From Archangiaceae bacterium (lineage in GTDB: Bacteria > Myxococcota > Myxococcia > Myxococcales > Myxococcaceae), in NCBI GenBank assembly GCA_016714225.1, contig JADJNS010000022.1, positions 196,452 to 260,451 of the forward strand: 64,000 nucleotides of DNA. Reading direction: 5' to 3'. The notes under the pieces are model-generated. The model had not been told where the DNA came from. It saw only the letters and a list, made by a program, of their open reading frames with translations, and searched no databases. Below, piece by piece: positions 12,790-21,672 of this stretch (within the stretch, counting starts at the first letter, position 1; each line of letters begins with the position of its first letter). Both the position numbers and the translations under genes were made by a program.

Positions 12790-13383
12790 TCAGGGGCAGT
12801 CGTTGGCGCTGCGGTAGGTCTGCGAGCCGAAGTAGTGCACGTGAGTGCCGCCGCCGAGAATGACGCGCACCGGAGTCTGCCCGGCGAGCTGCTCGTAGTG
12901 CAGGTGGGAGCCGCTCGAGCCGCCGCTGTTGCCGACCTCGCCGATCTTGTCGCCCATCTTCACCCGGTCGCCCACGCGCGCGCCGCGCACGCTGAGGTGC
13001 GCGTAGCGGGTGCGGTAGCCGCCCGAGTGCTCGATCTCGATCCAGTTGCCGTAGCTCACGTTGCCTTCGCTCTCCGACCGCGTGACGCGGCCAGCGGCCG
13101 ACGCCACCACGGCGTCGCCGAAGTCGCCGGCGCGGTTCCAGTCGATCGCCTGCTCGGGCGAGTGGCCGGCCCAGGTGGTCGCCGTCCACTCCTGGCCGCA
13201 GCGAAAGGGCATGCGCATGATCGGCCGCGAGCCCAGCGCCTCGGCGGTCGAGGCGAGATCGTCTTCGCCCACCACCTCACCGGTCGGGTTGGGGTCGGGC
13301 GCGTAGGCGTGATCATCGGCGGGGCCGCACGCGGCAACTGCGAACAGGGCAACGAACAGGGCACTGAGGGTGTGCTGGGTCAT
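12790..13383 (-). CDS. M23-family metallopeptidase lipoprotein
   Basis: The 197-residue product starts at ATG 13383 with a lipoprotein signal (ALFAVAAC, Cys at about 19). The peptidase domain has the zinc ligands expected of lysostaphin/LasA-type enzymes: His in TWAGHSPEQAIDWN, Asp seven residues on, and a C-terminal GSHLHYE. A YAHLS motif and the GDKIGEVGNSGGSSG strand also fit M23. The wide His-to-Asp spacing resembles LasA/beta-lytic peptidases more than the compact HxGxD of LytM. Role: cutting peptidoglycan cross-bridges, either for the cell's own envelope or as a predatory lytic factor (inference). It lies upstream of and in the same direction as the S46 peptidase, 156 bases apart. Confidence 0.88.
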   Translation of the reverse strand: MTQHTLSALFVALFAVAACGPADDHAYAPDPNPTGEVVGEDDLASTAEALGSRPIMRMPFRCGQEWTATTWAGHSPEQAIDWNRAGDFGDAVVASAAGRVTRSESEGNVSYGNWIEIEHSGGYRTRYAHLSVRGARVGDRVKMGDKIGEVGNSGGSSGSHLHYEQLAGQTPVRVILGGGTHVHYFGSQTYRSANDCP

Positions 13384-13518
13384 GCAGTGGCACTGAGCAA
13401 CCCGCGTACCGCCCCGGGAGTGGGCCAGAACATTGAACTCGAAACGTTTGCGTTTCACGCCACTGGCCGCTCGATGTCGAGACAGCTGTCCACCTCGGGA
13501 GGACGTCACGGCCCCGTG

Positions 13519-15423
13519 TCAGGTGGCGCGCTGCGAGAGCCGCACCAACCGCTCGCGCAGGCCGAAGGCGAAGTCGGGCCGCCGCGGAGGAATGATGCCG
13601 CGCACCTGGGCGCCGACGAAGTAGGTGGGGCAGGCCGAAGAGCGGTTGCCGCGCATCAGCGTGAGCGCCTGGCGGCAGACGGCCTCACGCACCGGGCGAT
13701 CTGGGGCCGTGAGCAGCCTCGCGGCCGAGAGGCCCGCTGCGCGCGCCGCGTCTGAGGCACAGGCGGGTGCGGCCGCGCGGAACCTTCCGAACCAGCGTTC
13801 GGCGGCCGCGGCGTCTCCGAGTGCGTCGTGGGAAAGGCAGAGCAGGGCGTACGACGACACCCGGGTGGGGGCGAGCTCGAGCCCCGCCTCGAAGAGCTTC
13901 ACCGCTTCGACGGGCCGGCCCTGCCCGAGGCGAAGCTCGCCCCGGTAGGCGTAGACCGAGTTGCGGCCCTCGAGGCCGGTCAGCTGCGCGCCCTTCTCGA
14001 TGATGGCGTCGGCCTGCGCCAGGCGGCCCTCGAAGGTCTCGACCGCGAGCAGGCCCACGTAGGCCCAGCGGGTGCGCTGATAGATCGAGATCGCCTGCTC
14101 GAAGTCGGCGCGCGCCGCGGCGGTGTCGCCCACCCAGAGGTGCAATTCGCCGCGGTAGCACCACGGCTGCGACGAGCCCGGGTGGCGCGAGATCACCGCG
14201 TCGACCGCCTCGAGCGCCTCGGCGAAGCCCAGCACCGGAAAGCGCCAGTGCCCGACCCGGGCCGCGCCGCGGGGGCTCTCGATGCGGCCCAGCGGCGTGG
14301 TGCGGCCGTGCTCGTAGCAGGCGACCGCCGGGCAGCGGTTGCCGCCCAGCCGCTCGAGCGCGCGCAGCAACATGGCGCGGGCGCGTGCCGCGTCGGGCCC
14401 GAGCTCTGAGGTCGCGCCGGGCAGCAGGCGCTCGAGGCCCTGGCCGAGCTCTTCGCGGGTGGCCGGGTGCTCAGCGTCGCTGTCGCGGCCGGCCGACAGC
14501 CGCGCCACCATCCGCACCAGGTTGGCGCTGAAGTCTTCGTGCGACAGCAGCCGGGCGCGCTCGGCGAGGGTGACCGCGGCGTCGAAGCGGCCCACGCGCA
14601 TCAGCGCCTCGGAGAGCCGCAGCAGGGTGTCGAGCTCTTCCGGGCGCTGCTGCAGCACCGGCTCGAGCAGGCGCACCGCGGCGCCCCAGTCGCCCCGCAG
14701 CAGCGCGGCGGCGCCGAGCGCCTGCCGGGCCTCGAGCCCGGTCAGCTGCGCGGCCAGGGCCTCGGCGCCGGCCGGGTCGCCACGGGCGATGGCGATGCGG
14801 GCCCCCGTGGCGGCTGAGCCTGTGGGGGCCACCAGCTGCGCGGCGCGATCGGGGTCGCCCTCGGCGAGCAGCACCTCGGCGCCGCGGTCGCGCAGCTCGG
14901 CATCGTCAGGGGCCAGCGCGACCGCGCGCTCGAGGGCGCGAAAGGCGTCGTCGAGGCGGCCCAGCCGGGCCAGCGCCCGGGCCTGCATCAGGGGCCAGTC
15001 GGCGGCCTGGGGCGAGAGCTCGCCGGCACGGGTGGCGTACGGCAGCGCGAGCTCGGGCTCGTTGAGGCGCAGGTAGAGATCGGCGGCGTGCGCGAACACG
15101 GCCACCGCGGTGGGCTGGGCGTGACAGGCCTGTTCCAGCAGCGCGAGCGCCTCGCGCCAGTGGCCCACCGAGGCGTGGCAGGCGGCGCGCAGATCTCGCG
15201 ACAGGGCAGCGGCGCGCGGCCCGAGCCCGGCGGCGGCCTCGAGGCCCTCGAACGCGCCCGCGGTGTCGCCGGCGAGAAAGCGTAGCTGCGCGGCCGCGAG
15301 CCCCACCAGCGGATCTGCAGGGGCCGCCGCGACGGCGCGCTCGAGCGCCTCGAGCGCTGCTCCCAGTCGGTTCGCGTCGAGGCTGTCGCAGGCGAGCAGC
15401 AGGCTGTCGTACGCGACGGACAC
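13519..15423 (-). CDS. Large TPR-repeat protein
   Basis: The 634-residue product starts at GTG 15423. It is almost entirely tetratricopeptide repeats: helix pairs with the A-x-L-x-x-G/A-x-x-x-x-A pattern recur from residue 15 to about 590. No signal peptide, membrane segment or catalytic domain is visible. A short Cys-containing segment (GGNRCPAVACYEHGR) interrupts the array near 360, and a similar RGNRSSACPTYFVGA motif occurs near the C-terminus. These two look like repeats of one small motif outside the TPR pattern. It is probably a cytosolic scaffold for protein contacts. It is divergent from the lipoprotein gene at 15449 with only 25 bases between the start codons. Confidence 0.8.
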   Translation of the reverse strand: MSVAYDSLLLACDSLDANRLGAALEALERAVAAAPADPLVGLAAAQLRFLAGDTAGAFEGLEAAAGLGPRAAALSRDLRAACHASVGHWREALALLEQACHAQPTAVAVFAHAADLYLRLNEPELALPYATRAGELSPQAADWPLMQARALARLGRLDDAFRALERAVALAPDDAELRDRGAEVLLAEGDPDRAAQLVAPTGSAATGARIAIARGDPAGAEALAAQLTGLEARQALGAAALLRGDWGAAVRLLEPVLQQRPEELDTLLRLSEALMRVGRFDAAVTLAERARLLSHEDFSANLVRMVARLSAGRDSDAEHPATREELGQGLERLLPGATSELGPDAARARAMLLRALERLGGNRCPAVACYEHGRTTPLGRIESPRGAARVGHWRFPVLGFAEALEAVDAVISRHPGSSQPWCYRGELHLWVGDTAAARADFEQAISIYQRTRWAYVGLLAVETFEGRLAQADAIIEKGAQLTGLEGRNSVYAYRGELRLGQGRPVEAVKLFEAGLELAPTRVSSYALLCLSHDALGDAAAAERWFGRFRAAAPACASDAARAAGLSAARLLTAPDRPVREAVCRQALTLMRGNRSSACPTYFVGAQVRGIIPPRRPDFAFGLRERLVRLSQRAT

Positions 15424-15448
15424 GGCGGGGCTTTATAAGGTGCCGCGC

Positions 15449-16063
15449 ATGGAGGAGAGCACGCAGATCGCCGAGCGACCGAGCCACGAGACCCGCCCCA
15501 GAACGCCCAGGTCGCGAGTTTACATAACGCTTATTATCCGACCTTGGCTGTTGGCGCTGCTGGCGGGCTGTCCCACTGAGAATGGCCCGCCTGATGGCTC
15601 GGCAGACGCGGCCGACGCAGGCCTCGAAGCCGCCGATTCAGGGGCCGCGCAGCCGCCGCCGGTCGACGCGGGCCCGCCGGCGCCGGCCGAGCTGCCGCTG
15701 TCGGTGACCGCGCTCTCGGCCGATGGCGGCGCCGAGCAGATCAGCCACGACATCGACCCGGTGAAGGCGCTGAGCGTGCGCATCCCCGTGCCGCTGAGCG
15801 ACTACCGCTTGCGGGTGTTCGACGAGACCGATCGGGTGGTGCCTTCGGACGATCTGGCGCGCGACGCCGACGGCGGCATCGACTACCAGATCTCGTTCGA
15901 AGAGCCGCTCAAGACCGGCCGCACCTACCGGCTGACCGTCGAGCCCCAGCTCGGCGCCCAGCTCGAGGGCTTCAAAGACGCCGAGCTGGTCATGAAGGTT
16001 CGCGGCGAAGTTCAGGCCGATGCCAGGAAGCAGCCCGGCAAGGCCAAGAAGAAGAAGCGCTGA
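15449..16063 (+). CDS. Putative lipoprotein with a C-terminal Ig-like domain
   Basis: ATG 15449 has AAGGTG about nine bases upstream. The first 24 residues are polar, followed by a hydrophobic stretch and a lipobox-like LLALLAGC near residue 41, a long leader for a lipoprotein. A Pro/Ala/Asp linker follows, then a roughly 100-residue domain (VTALSADGG to LVMKVRGEV) with the look of a bacterial Ig-like or 'SbsA' fold, and a Lys-rich tail. The DNA at about 15516-15540 is unusually AT-rich for this genome and falls at the leader, so the real promoter and start may lie there, though no better in-frame start is visible. Function unknown. Confidence 0.65.
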   Translation: MEESTQIAERPSHETRPRTPRSRVYITLIIRPWLLALLAGCPTENGPPDGSADAADAGLEAADSGAAQPPPVDAGPPAPAELPLSVTALSADGGAEQISHDIDPVKALSVRIPVPLSDYRLRVFDETDRVVPSDDLARDADGGIDYQISFEEPLKTGRTYRLTVEPQLGAQLEGFKDAELVMKVRGEVQADARKQPGKAKKKKR

Positions 16064-16068
16064 AAGCG

Positions 16069-16875
16069 CTACAGCTCGAGCAGCAGCTTCGAGACGTCGT
16101 AGAGAATCTCGCCGCGCTCGAACGGCGCCCGGTATGGCTCGTCCCACGCCAGCTGCTCGGCCGCCCGCGTGATGCACAGGTCGACCAGCGACCTCAGGTT
16201 GATGGCGTCGTAGAGGTTGTACTCGACCAGAATGCGCAGCGCGTCGGGGTTGCGGGTGGTCTGCCACTCGCGCCAGAGCCGAATCGCGTCGTAGCCCTTG
16301 ATGCCCTTGAGGTGCGGAGGCCGGTGCAGCCCCAGGGTCTCTTCGACCTCTTTGAGGCCCCCTTTCAGGCGCACCCGCCGCACCAGGAACCGCAGATCGA
16401 TGTGCACGGTGGGCGGCTTCATCTCGGGGAAATGGCGCCGCAGCACCGGAATGTCGAAGGTGCCTCCGTTGAACGTCACCCAGATCGGGCTCTGCATCAG
16501 CCGCCCAGGCAGATGTTGCAGCGCGCGCTCTCCCTCGAAGCCGCGGATGAAGGTGGCGACGCCCCGGGCATCGAACACGCCGCCCACGGTGATCTGCTCG
16601 TCGCCGTCGGCCTCGAGGTCCATGAACGCGGCCTGCTCGACGAACTTCGGGTACAGCCGCCAGTGCTCGCGCTCGGGAAACAGCTTCGCGAGCTCGGCCA
16701 GCGACGCGGTGCGCGCCTTGCTGATGGCCACCTTCAGCTCGGCGTCGATGCCCTCGCTGGCCACCACGCCCGAGGCCTTCTCGAACGCCGCCCAGTCGGC
16801 GATGCCGCGGGCCCAGATGTCCTTCTCGCGCCAGGGCCCGACGCCCTTCACGATCTGAAACGTCCGCTCGATCAT
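16069..16875 (-). CDS. RNase H-like DEDD exonuclease domain protein (YprB-like)
   Basis: The 268-residue product starts at ATG 16875, whose A is the last base of the upstream Nudix gene's stop (TGATG). The fold is that of a 3'-5' exonuclease of the RNase H superfamily: acidic motif I in FMDLEADG (about 100), motif II in FNGGTFDIPVL (about 155) and motif III in YNLYDAINL (about 235). The N-terminal 90 residues carry a helical GVGPWREKDIWARGI segment resembling a helix-hairpin-helix, as in YprB-type proteins. Substrate unknown; it is probably a nucleic-acid trimming enzyme. It is the last gene of the long minus-strand run and ends 6 bases from the convergent lipoprotein gene. Confidence 0.85.
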   Translation of the reverse strand: MIERTFQIVKGVGPWREKDIWARGIADWAAFEKASGVVASEGIDAELKVAISKARTASLAELAKLFPEREHWRLYPKFVEQAAFMDLEADGDEQITVGGVFDARGVATFIRGFEGERALQHLPGRLMQSPIWVTFNGGTFDIPVLRRHFPEMKPPTVHIDLRFLVRRVRLKGGLKEVEETLGLHRPPHLKGIKGYDAIRLWREWQTTRNPDALRILVEYNLYDAINLRSLVDLCITRAAEQLAWDEPYRAPFERGEILYDVSKLLLEL

Positions 16876-17294
16876 CAGCGGGCGGAAATCTGGCCCTTCG
16901 CCAGACCGTCGATCAAGGGCAGATCGGCCTCGCAGAACGGCAGCCCGCGCATCTCTTCGAAGCTGCAGAACCTCAAGGCCTGGGCGCCCAGCGGCCGCGG
17001 CTGACCCCTGGCGATTCGCGCCGCGAACAGCTCGAGCACCACCACCAGATCTTCGTAGGCGTGGGTGGTGCCCCACAGCCGCTTGCCCACCGTCAGCTCG
17101 ACGTCGAGCTCTTCCCTGCACTCGCGGGCCAGCGCGTGCTCGTCGGCCTCGCCCGCCTCGACCTTGCCGCCGGGAAACTCCCACTTGTTCGCGCGCGCCT
17201 TGCCGGGCAGGCGCTGCTGCACCAGAAACCGCGTCGGGTCGGTGGGGCTCTCGATCAGCGCTGCCACCACCCGAATCTGCGGCTTGCCGCTCAC
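16875..17294 (-). CDS. mutT: Nudix hydrolase, MutT/8-oxo-dGTP diphosphatase type
   Basis: The 139-residue product starts at GTG 17294, overlapping the bamB stop (GTGA). A complete Nudix box is present (GGKVEAGE...REECRE type: GKVEAGE, then RECREELDVEL), with the MutT-like N-terminus VVAALIESP and KWEFPGGK just before the box. The size and motif favour hydrolysis of 8-oxo-(d)GTP, which keeps oxidised guanine out of DNA. Assignment within the broad Nudix family is by overall similarity. It is translationally coupled to genes on both sides. Confidence 0.85.
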   Translation of the reverse strand: MSGKPQIRVVAALIESPTDPTRFLVQQRLPGKARANKWEFPGGKVEAGEADEHALARECREELDVELTVGKRLWGTTHAYEDLVVVLELFAARIARGQPRPLGAQALRFCSFEEMRGLPFCEADLPLIDGLAKGQISAR

Positions 17295-18475
17295 GACCCG
17301 CCGGCGCGCAGCTGCAGCGCGAACACCGTGCCCAGGTTCGAGAGCACGTACAGCCGGCCGCCGTAGACGGTGGGAGTGGCGGTGACGCCCTGCCCCGGGT
17401 TCCACGACACCTTGGCGCGCCCCTTGAGCGGGTCGATGAACACCAGCGAGTGAGAGGTGGGCACCACCAACAGGCCGCGCAGGAGCAGCGGCGGGCGCCC
17501 CGCGGTGCCCTCGATCTTCCGGCCCGGCTGCAGCTCGAGCGACCACAGCTCGCGACCCGAGCTCGAGTGAAAGGCGGCCACCTTGCCGTCGCCGCCGGTC
17601 AACAGCACCTCGCCGCTCTGAATGATGCTGCTGGTGCCGGCGCGCGCAGTCGCCCACTCCAGCTCGCCGCTGTCGGCCTTCAGCGCGTAGACGCCGTCTT
17701 TGTAGCTGGCGGCGAAGAGGTTGCCCGCATCGTCGAGCACTGGCGACGCGTCGGCGTCGAGAAACTGCAGCCCGCCCGAGGTCGACAGGTTGCGCTCCCA
17801 CTTCTGCTGCCCGTCGGCCAGGGTCAGCGCCACCACGAAGCCGTCGGCGAAGCCCATGTACACCACGCCGTCACGCACCCGCGGAGTGGCGGTGCCACGC
17901 ACCGTGAACCCGGGAGGAGCGTCGCGCCGGTACTGCCACTTCCACTTGCCGGTCTTCTTCTCGACCGCGAAGAGGGTCTCGCTCTGCGAGGCGACCAGCA
18001 CCAGGTCTCCGGCGACCACCGGAGCAGTCACCAGCTCTTCGTTGGCCTCGTACTTCCACAGCTCTTCGCCGGTGCGCGAGCGCAGCGCGTAGAGCACGCT
18101 GTCACCCCCGGGTACGTAGGCCACGCCCTCGCTCACCGTCGAGCCGGCGAAGCAGCGGCCCTTCACCACCTTTTCCCATTCGATGCGGCCGTCGATGGGT
18201 GAGAGGCTGCGCACCATGCCGTCGCGGGTGCAGACGATGACCCGCTCGGTGTCGGGGTCGATCGCCGGGCTGGCGGTCTCGGTCTGCTGGTAGTCGAGCA
18301 GCCCCGGCTTGACCAGCGGGGTCCACCACTCGACGTCGAAGTACTGCGGCACGTGCAGGTGCTGATCGCGCTCGGGCATCATCGCGTCGCTGTCGAGCGA
18401 GATGGTGCGGCAGCCGGCGAGCGCGAGGCCGAAGACCATCACCGCCAGCGAGACGAGACGCTTCACGTCGCTCAC
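17291..18475 (-). CDS. bamB: BamB-like outer-membrane assembly lipoprotein (PQQ-type beta-propeller)
   Basis: The 394-residue product starts at GTG 18475. It has a lipobox leader (FGLALAGC, Cys at about 22) and an eight-bladed PQQ-like propeller with repeated 'DG-x-x-x-W' blade ends (GRIEWEKVV, GEELWKYE, GKWKWQY, GQQKWER, GELEWA, GRELWSLE). This is the architecture and length of BamB, a periplasmic lipoprotein that helps the BAM complex insert outer-membrane proteins. The neighbours (YfgM-like protein and Der upstream) match the yfgM-bamB-der cluster known from gammaproteobacteria, which supports the assignment. It overlaps genes on both sides by 4 bp. Confidence 0.85.
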   Translation of the reverse strand: MSDVKRLVSLAVMVFGLALAGCRTISLDSDAMMPERDQHLHVPQYFDVEWWTPLVKPGLLDYQQTETASPAIDPDTERVIVCTRDGMVRSLSPIDGRIEWEKVVKGRCFAGSTVSEGVAYVPGGDSVLYALRSRTGEELWKYEANEELVTAPVVAGDLVLVASQSETLFAVEKKTGKWKWQYRRDAPPGFTVRGTATPRVRDGVVYMGFADGFVVALTLADGQQKWERNLSTSGGLQFLDADASPVLDDAGNLFAASYKDGVYALKADSGELEWATARAGTSSIIQSGEVLLTGGDGKVAAFHSSSGRELWSLELQPGRKIEGTAGRPPLLLRGLLVVPTSHSLVFIDPLKGRAKVSWNPGQGVTATPTVYGGRLYVLSNLGTVFALQLRAGGS

Positions 18476-19266
18476 GTACCCGAGCCGGCGTCGCCACCGA
18501 ACATCGCGGTCGGCTTGGGAGCCTCGGGAATCTTCACGCCCTGCGACGCCAGCACGCCGATGCGCTCGACCGCCAGCCGCGCCGCCGAGCTGCCCGGCGC
18601 CGACTGCTCGAGCTGCTGCAGCTGCTTGACGCCCTCGTCGGTCTTGCCCTGCAGCAGGAGCATGCGGGCGCGGTGGTACAGACCCATGCCCTTCATGAAC
18701 TCGGCGGTGTTCTCTTTGGCCAGCTGGTCGAACGCCGACAGCGCGCCGTCGTAGTCTTTCTTGGCCTCGAGCGCGTAGCCGCGGCCCTCGAGCGCCGTGG
18801 GGCGCAGCGGGTCGCTGGCGGGTGAGCCCTTCAGGTAGTCGTCGAACGCCGTCAGCGCCTCTTGCGACTTGCCCTCGCGGAGCAGCGCGTGGCCGAGCGG
18901 CAGCGCGGCGGTCGCGGCGGCCTTGCCGCTGTTCTTCGCGCGAAACTCGGTCAGCGACTTGATCACCGCCGCGTTCTTCTCAGCCTCGGTCTTGAACACC
19001 ACCGGTTGGTTCGGCTCGGGGACGGCGCTGGCGCTCACCTCGCGCGAGAGATCTCTCAGCGCCGCGCCCAGGTCGGCGTTGGCCTTCTCGTCGCCGCGCT
19101 GGCCCAGGTATTGAATCGAGAAGACGCCCAGGCCCACCACCACGAAGATGATGATCGAACCGACGATCGTCTTCTGGTGCTGCACGAAGAACGGCAGCGC
19201 CTGTGCGCCCAGCTTCTGGAATTCGTCAGGAGCTTTGAGCTCCTTGCGGCTCAGTTTGTCGGACAT
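18472..19266 (-). CDS. YfgM-like single-pass membrane TPR protein
   Basis: The 264-residue product starts at ATG 19266; no clear ribosome site precedes it, and ATG 19287 or TTG 19305 are alternatives. It has a basic cytosolic N-terminus, one membrane helix (about 34-55, VGSIIIFVVVGLGVF) and a periplasmic TPR-rich region with the A-x-x-x-Y/F-x-x-A pattern. Topology and position directly before bamB match YfgM, an accessory subunit of the Sec translocon that links to periplasmic chaperones. The overlap with bamB is 4 bp. Confidence 0.8.
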   Translation of the reverse strand: MSDKLSRKELKAPDEFQKLGAQALPFFVQHQKTIVGSIIIFVVVGLGVFSIQYLGQRGDEKANADLGAALRDLSREVSASAVPEPNQPVVFKTEAEKNAAVIKSLTEFRAKNSGKAAATAALPLGHALLREGKSQEALTAFDDYLKGSPASDPLRPTALEGRGYALEAKKDYDGALSAFDQLAKENTAEFMKGMGLYHRARMLLLQGKTDEGVKQLQQLEQSAPGSSAARLAVERIGVLASQGVKIPEAPKPTAMFGGDAGSGT

Positions 19267-19327
19267 CGGGGGGCGCACATTGCGCATGGGGGGGTGCGGT
19301 GTCAACGCACGATTGTGGCGGCGATTG

Positions 19328-20740
19328 CTACTCGTCTGACGGCAGCTTGCGACGGTTGCCGCGGCGCTTGGCCTTCTGCGCTTCGATCGCCCGGTAGCGC
19401 AGCACCGTCTGCTGCCGCTTCTTCTCGCCCGGGCGCTCTTTGAACTTGAGCCGCACCGGCACCTTGAGGTCGAACGTCGCGCGCAGCTGGTTCAGCAGGT
19501 AGCGCTTGTAGCGATCGGGCACCAGCGTGGGGCGGTTGCAGATGAACTGGAAGGTGGGCGGCGCCTCGCCGATCTGCGCCACGTAGTAGATCTTCAGCGA
19601 CTTGCCGCCCTCGGTGGGCAGCGGGTGCTCGGTGGTGACGTGCTGCAGCAGCTTGTTGAGCAGCGGCGTCGAGGCGCGGTGGTGCGACTGGTGGTTCAGC
19701 TCGAGCGCCAGGTCGAGCACCTTCGAGACCTTGTCGCCCTCTTTCGCCGAGATGAACAGAATCGGCGCCCAGGTGGCCCAGCGCAGCTGCAGCTTCACCT
19801 CTTCGCGAAACGCGTCTTCTTTCACCTTGCCGCGCTTGAGGTCCCACTTGTTCACCACGATCAGCAGCGGGCGGCCCTTCTCTTCGGCCAGGCCGGCGAT
19901 GCGCGCGTCTTGCTCGACCGCGGCCTCGGTGGCGTCGAGCACCAGCACCGCCACGTCGCACACGTCGAGCACGCGCAGGGCCTGCATCACCGAGAACTGC
20001 TCGACCCTCTGGGTGATCGCCGCCTTGCGCCTGATGCCCGCGGTGTCGGTGATGACGAACTCGTCTTCGCCGCGGGTGAAGCGGGTGTCGATGGGGTCGC
20101 GCGTGGTGCCCGCCACGTCGCTGACGATCACCCGCTCTTCGCCCAGCAGCGCGTTCACCAGCGAGCTCTTGCCCACGTTGGGGCGGCCCACGATGGCGAG
20201 CCGAATCGCCGGGTCGTCTTTCTTCTTCTCACCCTTGCCCTGCTCGGGCACCTCGGGCAGCGCCCCTTCGACCTCGTCGATCAGATCATTGAGGCCGTGG
20301 TTGTGCTCGGCAGAGACGCCCAGCGGCGTGCCCAGGCCCAAGGAGTGAAAGTCGGCCAAGAGCTCGGCGCCCAGCTTCGGCTCGTCGATCTTGTTCACCA
20401 CCAGCCGCACCTTGCCGCCCGCCTTGCGCAGGTAGCGCGCCACCTCTTCGTCGGCCGCGGTCACGCCGGTCTTGGCGTCGACCACCAGCAAGGTGACGTC
20501 GGCGGCCTCGATGGCGGCCTCGGCCTGCGCCCGCACCTGGTGCAGCAGGGGCTCACCCTTGGTCTCGGGCACGAACCCGCCGGTGTCGATGTAGATCGCC
20601 CGCTCGGTCTCGGCGAAGTGCCGATCGCGGGTGACGCCCGGAGCGTCTTCGACGATCGCCTTGCGCCGGCCGATCAGCTTGTTGAACAGGGTCGACTTGC
20701 CCACGTTGGGCCGGCCGACGATCGCCACCACGGGCTTCAC
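19328..20740 (-). CDS. der: Ribosome-associated GTPase Der (EngA)
   Basis: Der has two GTPase domains in tandem and acts in 50S ribosome assembly. The 470-residue product (GTG 20740, overlapping the era stop as GTGA) has P-loops GRPNVGKSTLF at about 8 and GRPNVGKSSLV at about 190, DTGGF and DTAGI switch II motifs, NKID and NKWD base-recognition motifs, and a C-terminal KH-like domain (about 370-450) ending in a basic tail. All key residues are present and the length is normal. The gene lies between era and the yfgM/bamB pair. Confidence 0.97.
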   Translation of the reverse strand: MKPVVAIVGRPNVGKSTLFNKLIGRRKAIVEDAPGVTRDRHFAETERAIYIDTGGFVPETKGEPLLHQVRAQAEAAIEAADVTLLVVDAKTGVTAADEEVARYLRKAGGKVRLVVNKIDEPKLGAELLADFHSLGLGTPLGVSAEHNHGLNDLIDEVEGALPEVPEQGKGEKKKDDPAIRLAIVGRPNVGKSSLVNALLGEERVIVSDVAGTTRDPIDTRFTRGEDEFVITDTAGIRRKAAITQRVEQFSVMQALRVLDVCDVAVLVLDATEAAVEQDARIAGLAEEKGRPLLIVVNKWDLKRGKVKEDAFREEVKLQLRWATWAPILFISAKEGDKVSKVLDLALELNHQSHHRASTPLLNKLLQHVTTEHPLPTEGGKSLKIYYVAQIGEAPPTFQFICNRPTLVPDRYKRYLLNQLRATFDLKVPVRLKFKERPGEKKRQQTVLRYRAIEAQKAKRRGNRRKLPSDE

Positions 20741-21672
20741 TGGCTGTAGCCCATCTTGCGCAGCCCGCGCAGGTTGTCGCTCCAGCGCTCTTCGAGCTTC
20801 ACCCGCAGCGCGAGAAACACCTTGCAGCCGAGCAGCCGCTCGATCGACTTGCGCGCGTCGGTGCCGATGGTCTTGAGCATCGCGCCGCGCTTGCCGATCA
20901 CGATCGCCTTCTGGCCCTCGCGCTCGACGAAGATCGCCGCGTCGATGCGCACCAGCCCCTGCTTGCCGGTCTCGCGATCGCTCTCGTCGAACACCTCGAC
21001 CACCACCGCCGTCGAGTAGGGAATCTCTTCGCGGCAGTGCCGCAAGACCTGCTCGCGAATCAGCTCGGCCACCAGGGTGCGCTCGGCCTGGTCGGTGAAC
21101 ACGTCGGCGGGGAACAACGGCTCGGGGGTCTCGGGCATCAGCTTCGCCACCAGCGCGAACAGCTGCTCTACCCCGTCGCCCTCGCGCGCCGAGATCGGCA
21201 CCACCTCGGCGAACGGCAGCACGTCTTTCCACTGGGCGATCAGCGGCAGCAGCATCGCCTTCTTGATCTCGTCGATCTTGTTGATGACCAGAATCACCGG
21301 CTTCTTCAGCCGCTGCAGCTGCTTCACCACCAGCTGGTTGCCCTGGCTCACCCCCGAGGCGTCGGCCTCGATCATGAACAGCACCACGTCGCACTCGTTG
21401 GCGGCGGTGAGCGCCGTCTCGACCATCAGCTTGTTGAGCGCGCCCTTGGCCTGGTGAATGCCCGGGGTGTCGAGAAACGCCACCTGACCTTCAGGGCGGG
21501 TCACCACCCCCAAGATGCGGTTGCGGGTCGTCTGCGGCTTCGGCGAGACGATGGCGATCTTCTCGCCGATCAGCCGGTTGAGCAGCGTCGACTTGCCGAC
21601 GTTGGGCCGACCGATCAGCGCGGCGAAGCCAGCTTTGATGGGGGCGGCCTTCGCCGTGCTGCCGTCACTCAC
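20737..21672 (-). CDS. era: GTPase Era
   Basis: Era is a 30S ribosome-assembly GTPase that binds the 3' end of 16S rRNA. The 311-residue product has P-loop GRPNVGKSTLL (about 20), DTPGI, NKID and SAREG motifs, and a C-terminal type II KH domain with VIGKRGAMLKTIG. The start is GTG 21672, overlapping the upstream cyclophilin stop by 4 bp. Upstream frames extend further but show no conserved residues. Era follows rnc in the same operon, as in many bacteria, though two cyclophilin genes are inserted between them here. Confidence 0.97.
   Translation of the reverse strand: MSDGSTAKAAPIKAGFAALIGRPNVGKSTLLNRLIGEKIAIVSPKPQTTRNRILGVVTRPEGQVAFLDTPGIHQAKGALNKLMVETALTAANECDVVLFMIEADASGVSQGNQLVVKQLQRLKKPVILVINKIDEIKKAMLLPLIAQWKDVLPFAEVVPISAREGDGVEQLFALVAKLMPETPEPLFPADVFTDQAERTLVAELIREQVLRHCREEIPYSTAVVVEVFDESDRETGKQGLVRIDAAIFVEREGQKAIVIGKRGAMLKTIGTDARKSIERLLGCKVFLALRVKLEERWSDNLRGLRKMGYSQ

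Noticed and set aside
19276..19305. Promoter-like TTGACA with a possible -10 upstream of the YfgM-like gene
   Set aside because: The -35 is good, but the -10 match is poor and the site would leave almost no leader before the start codon.
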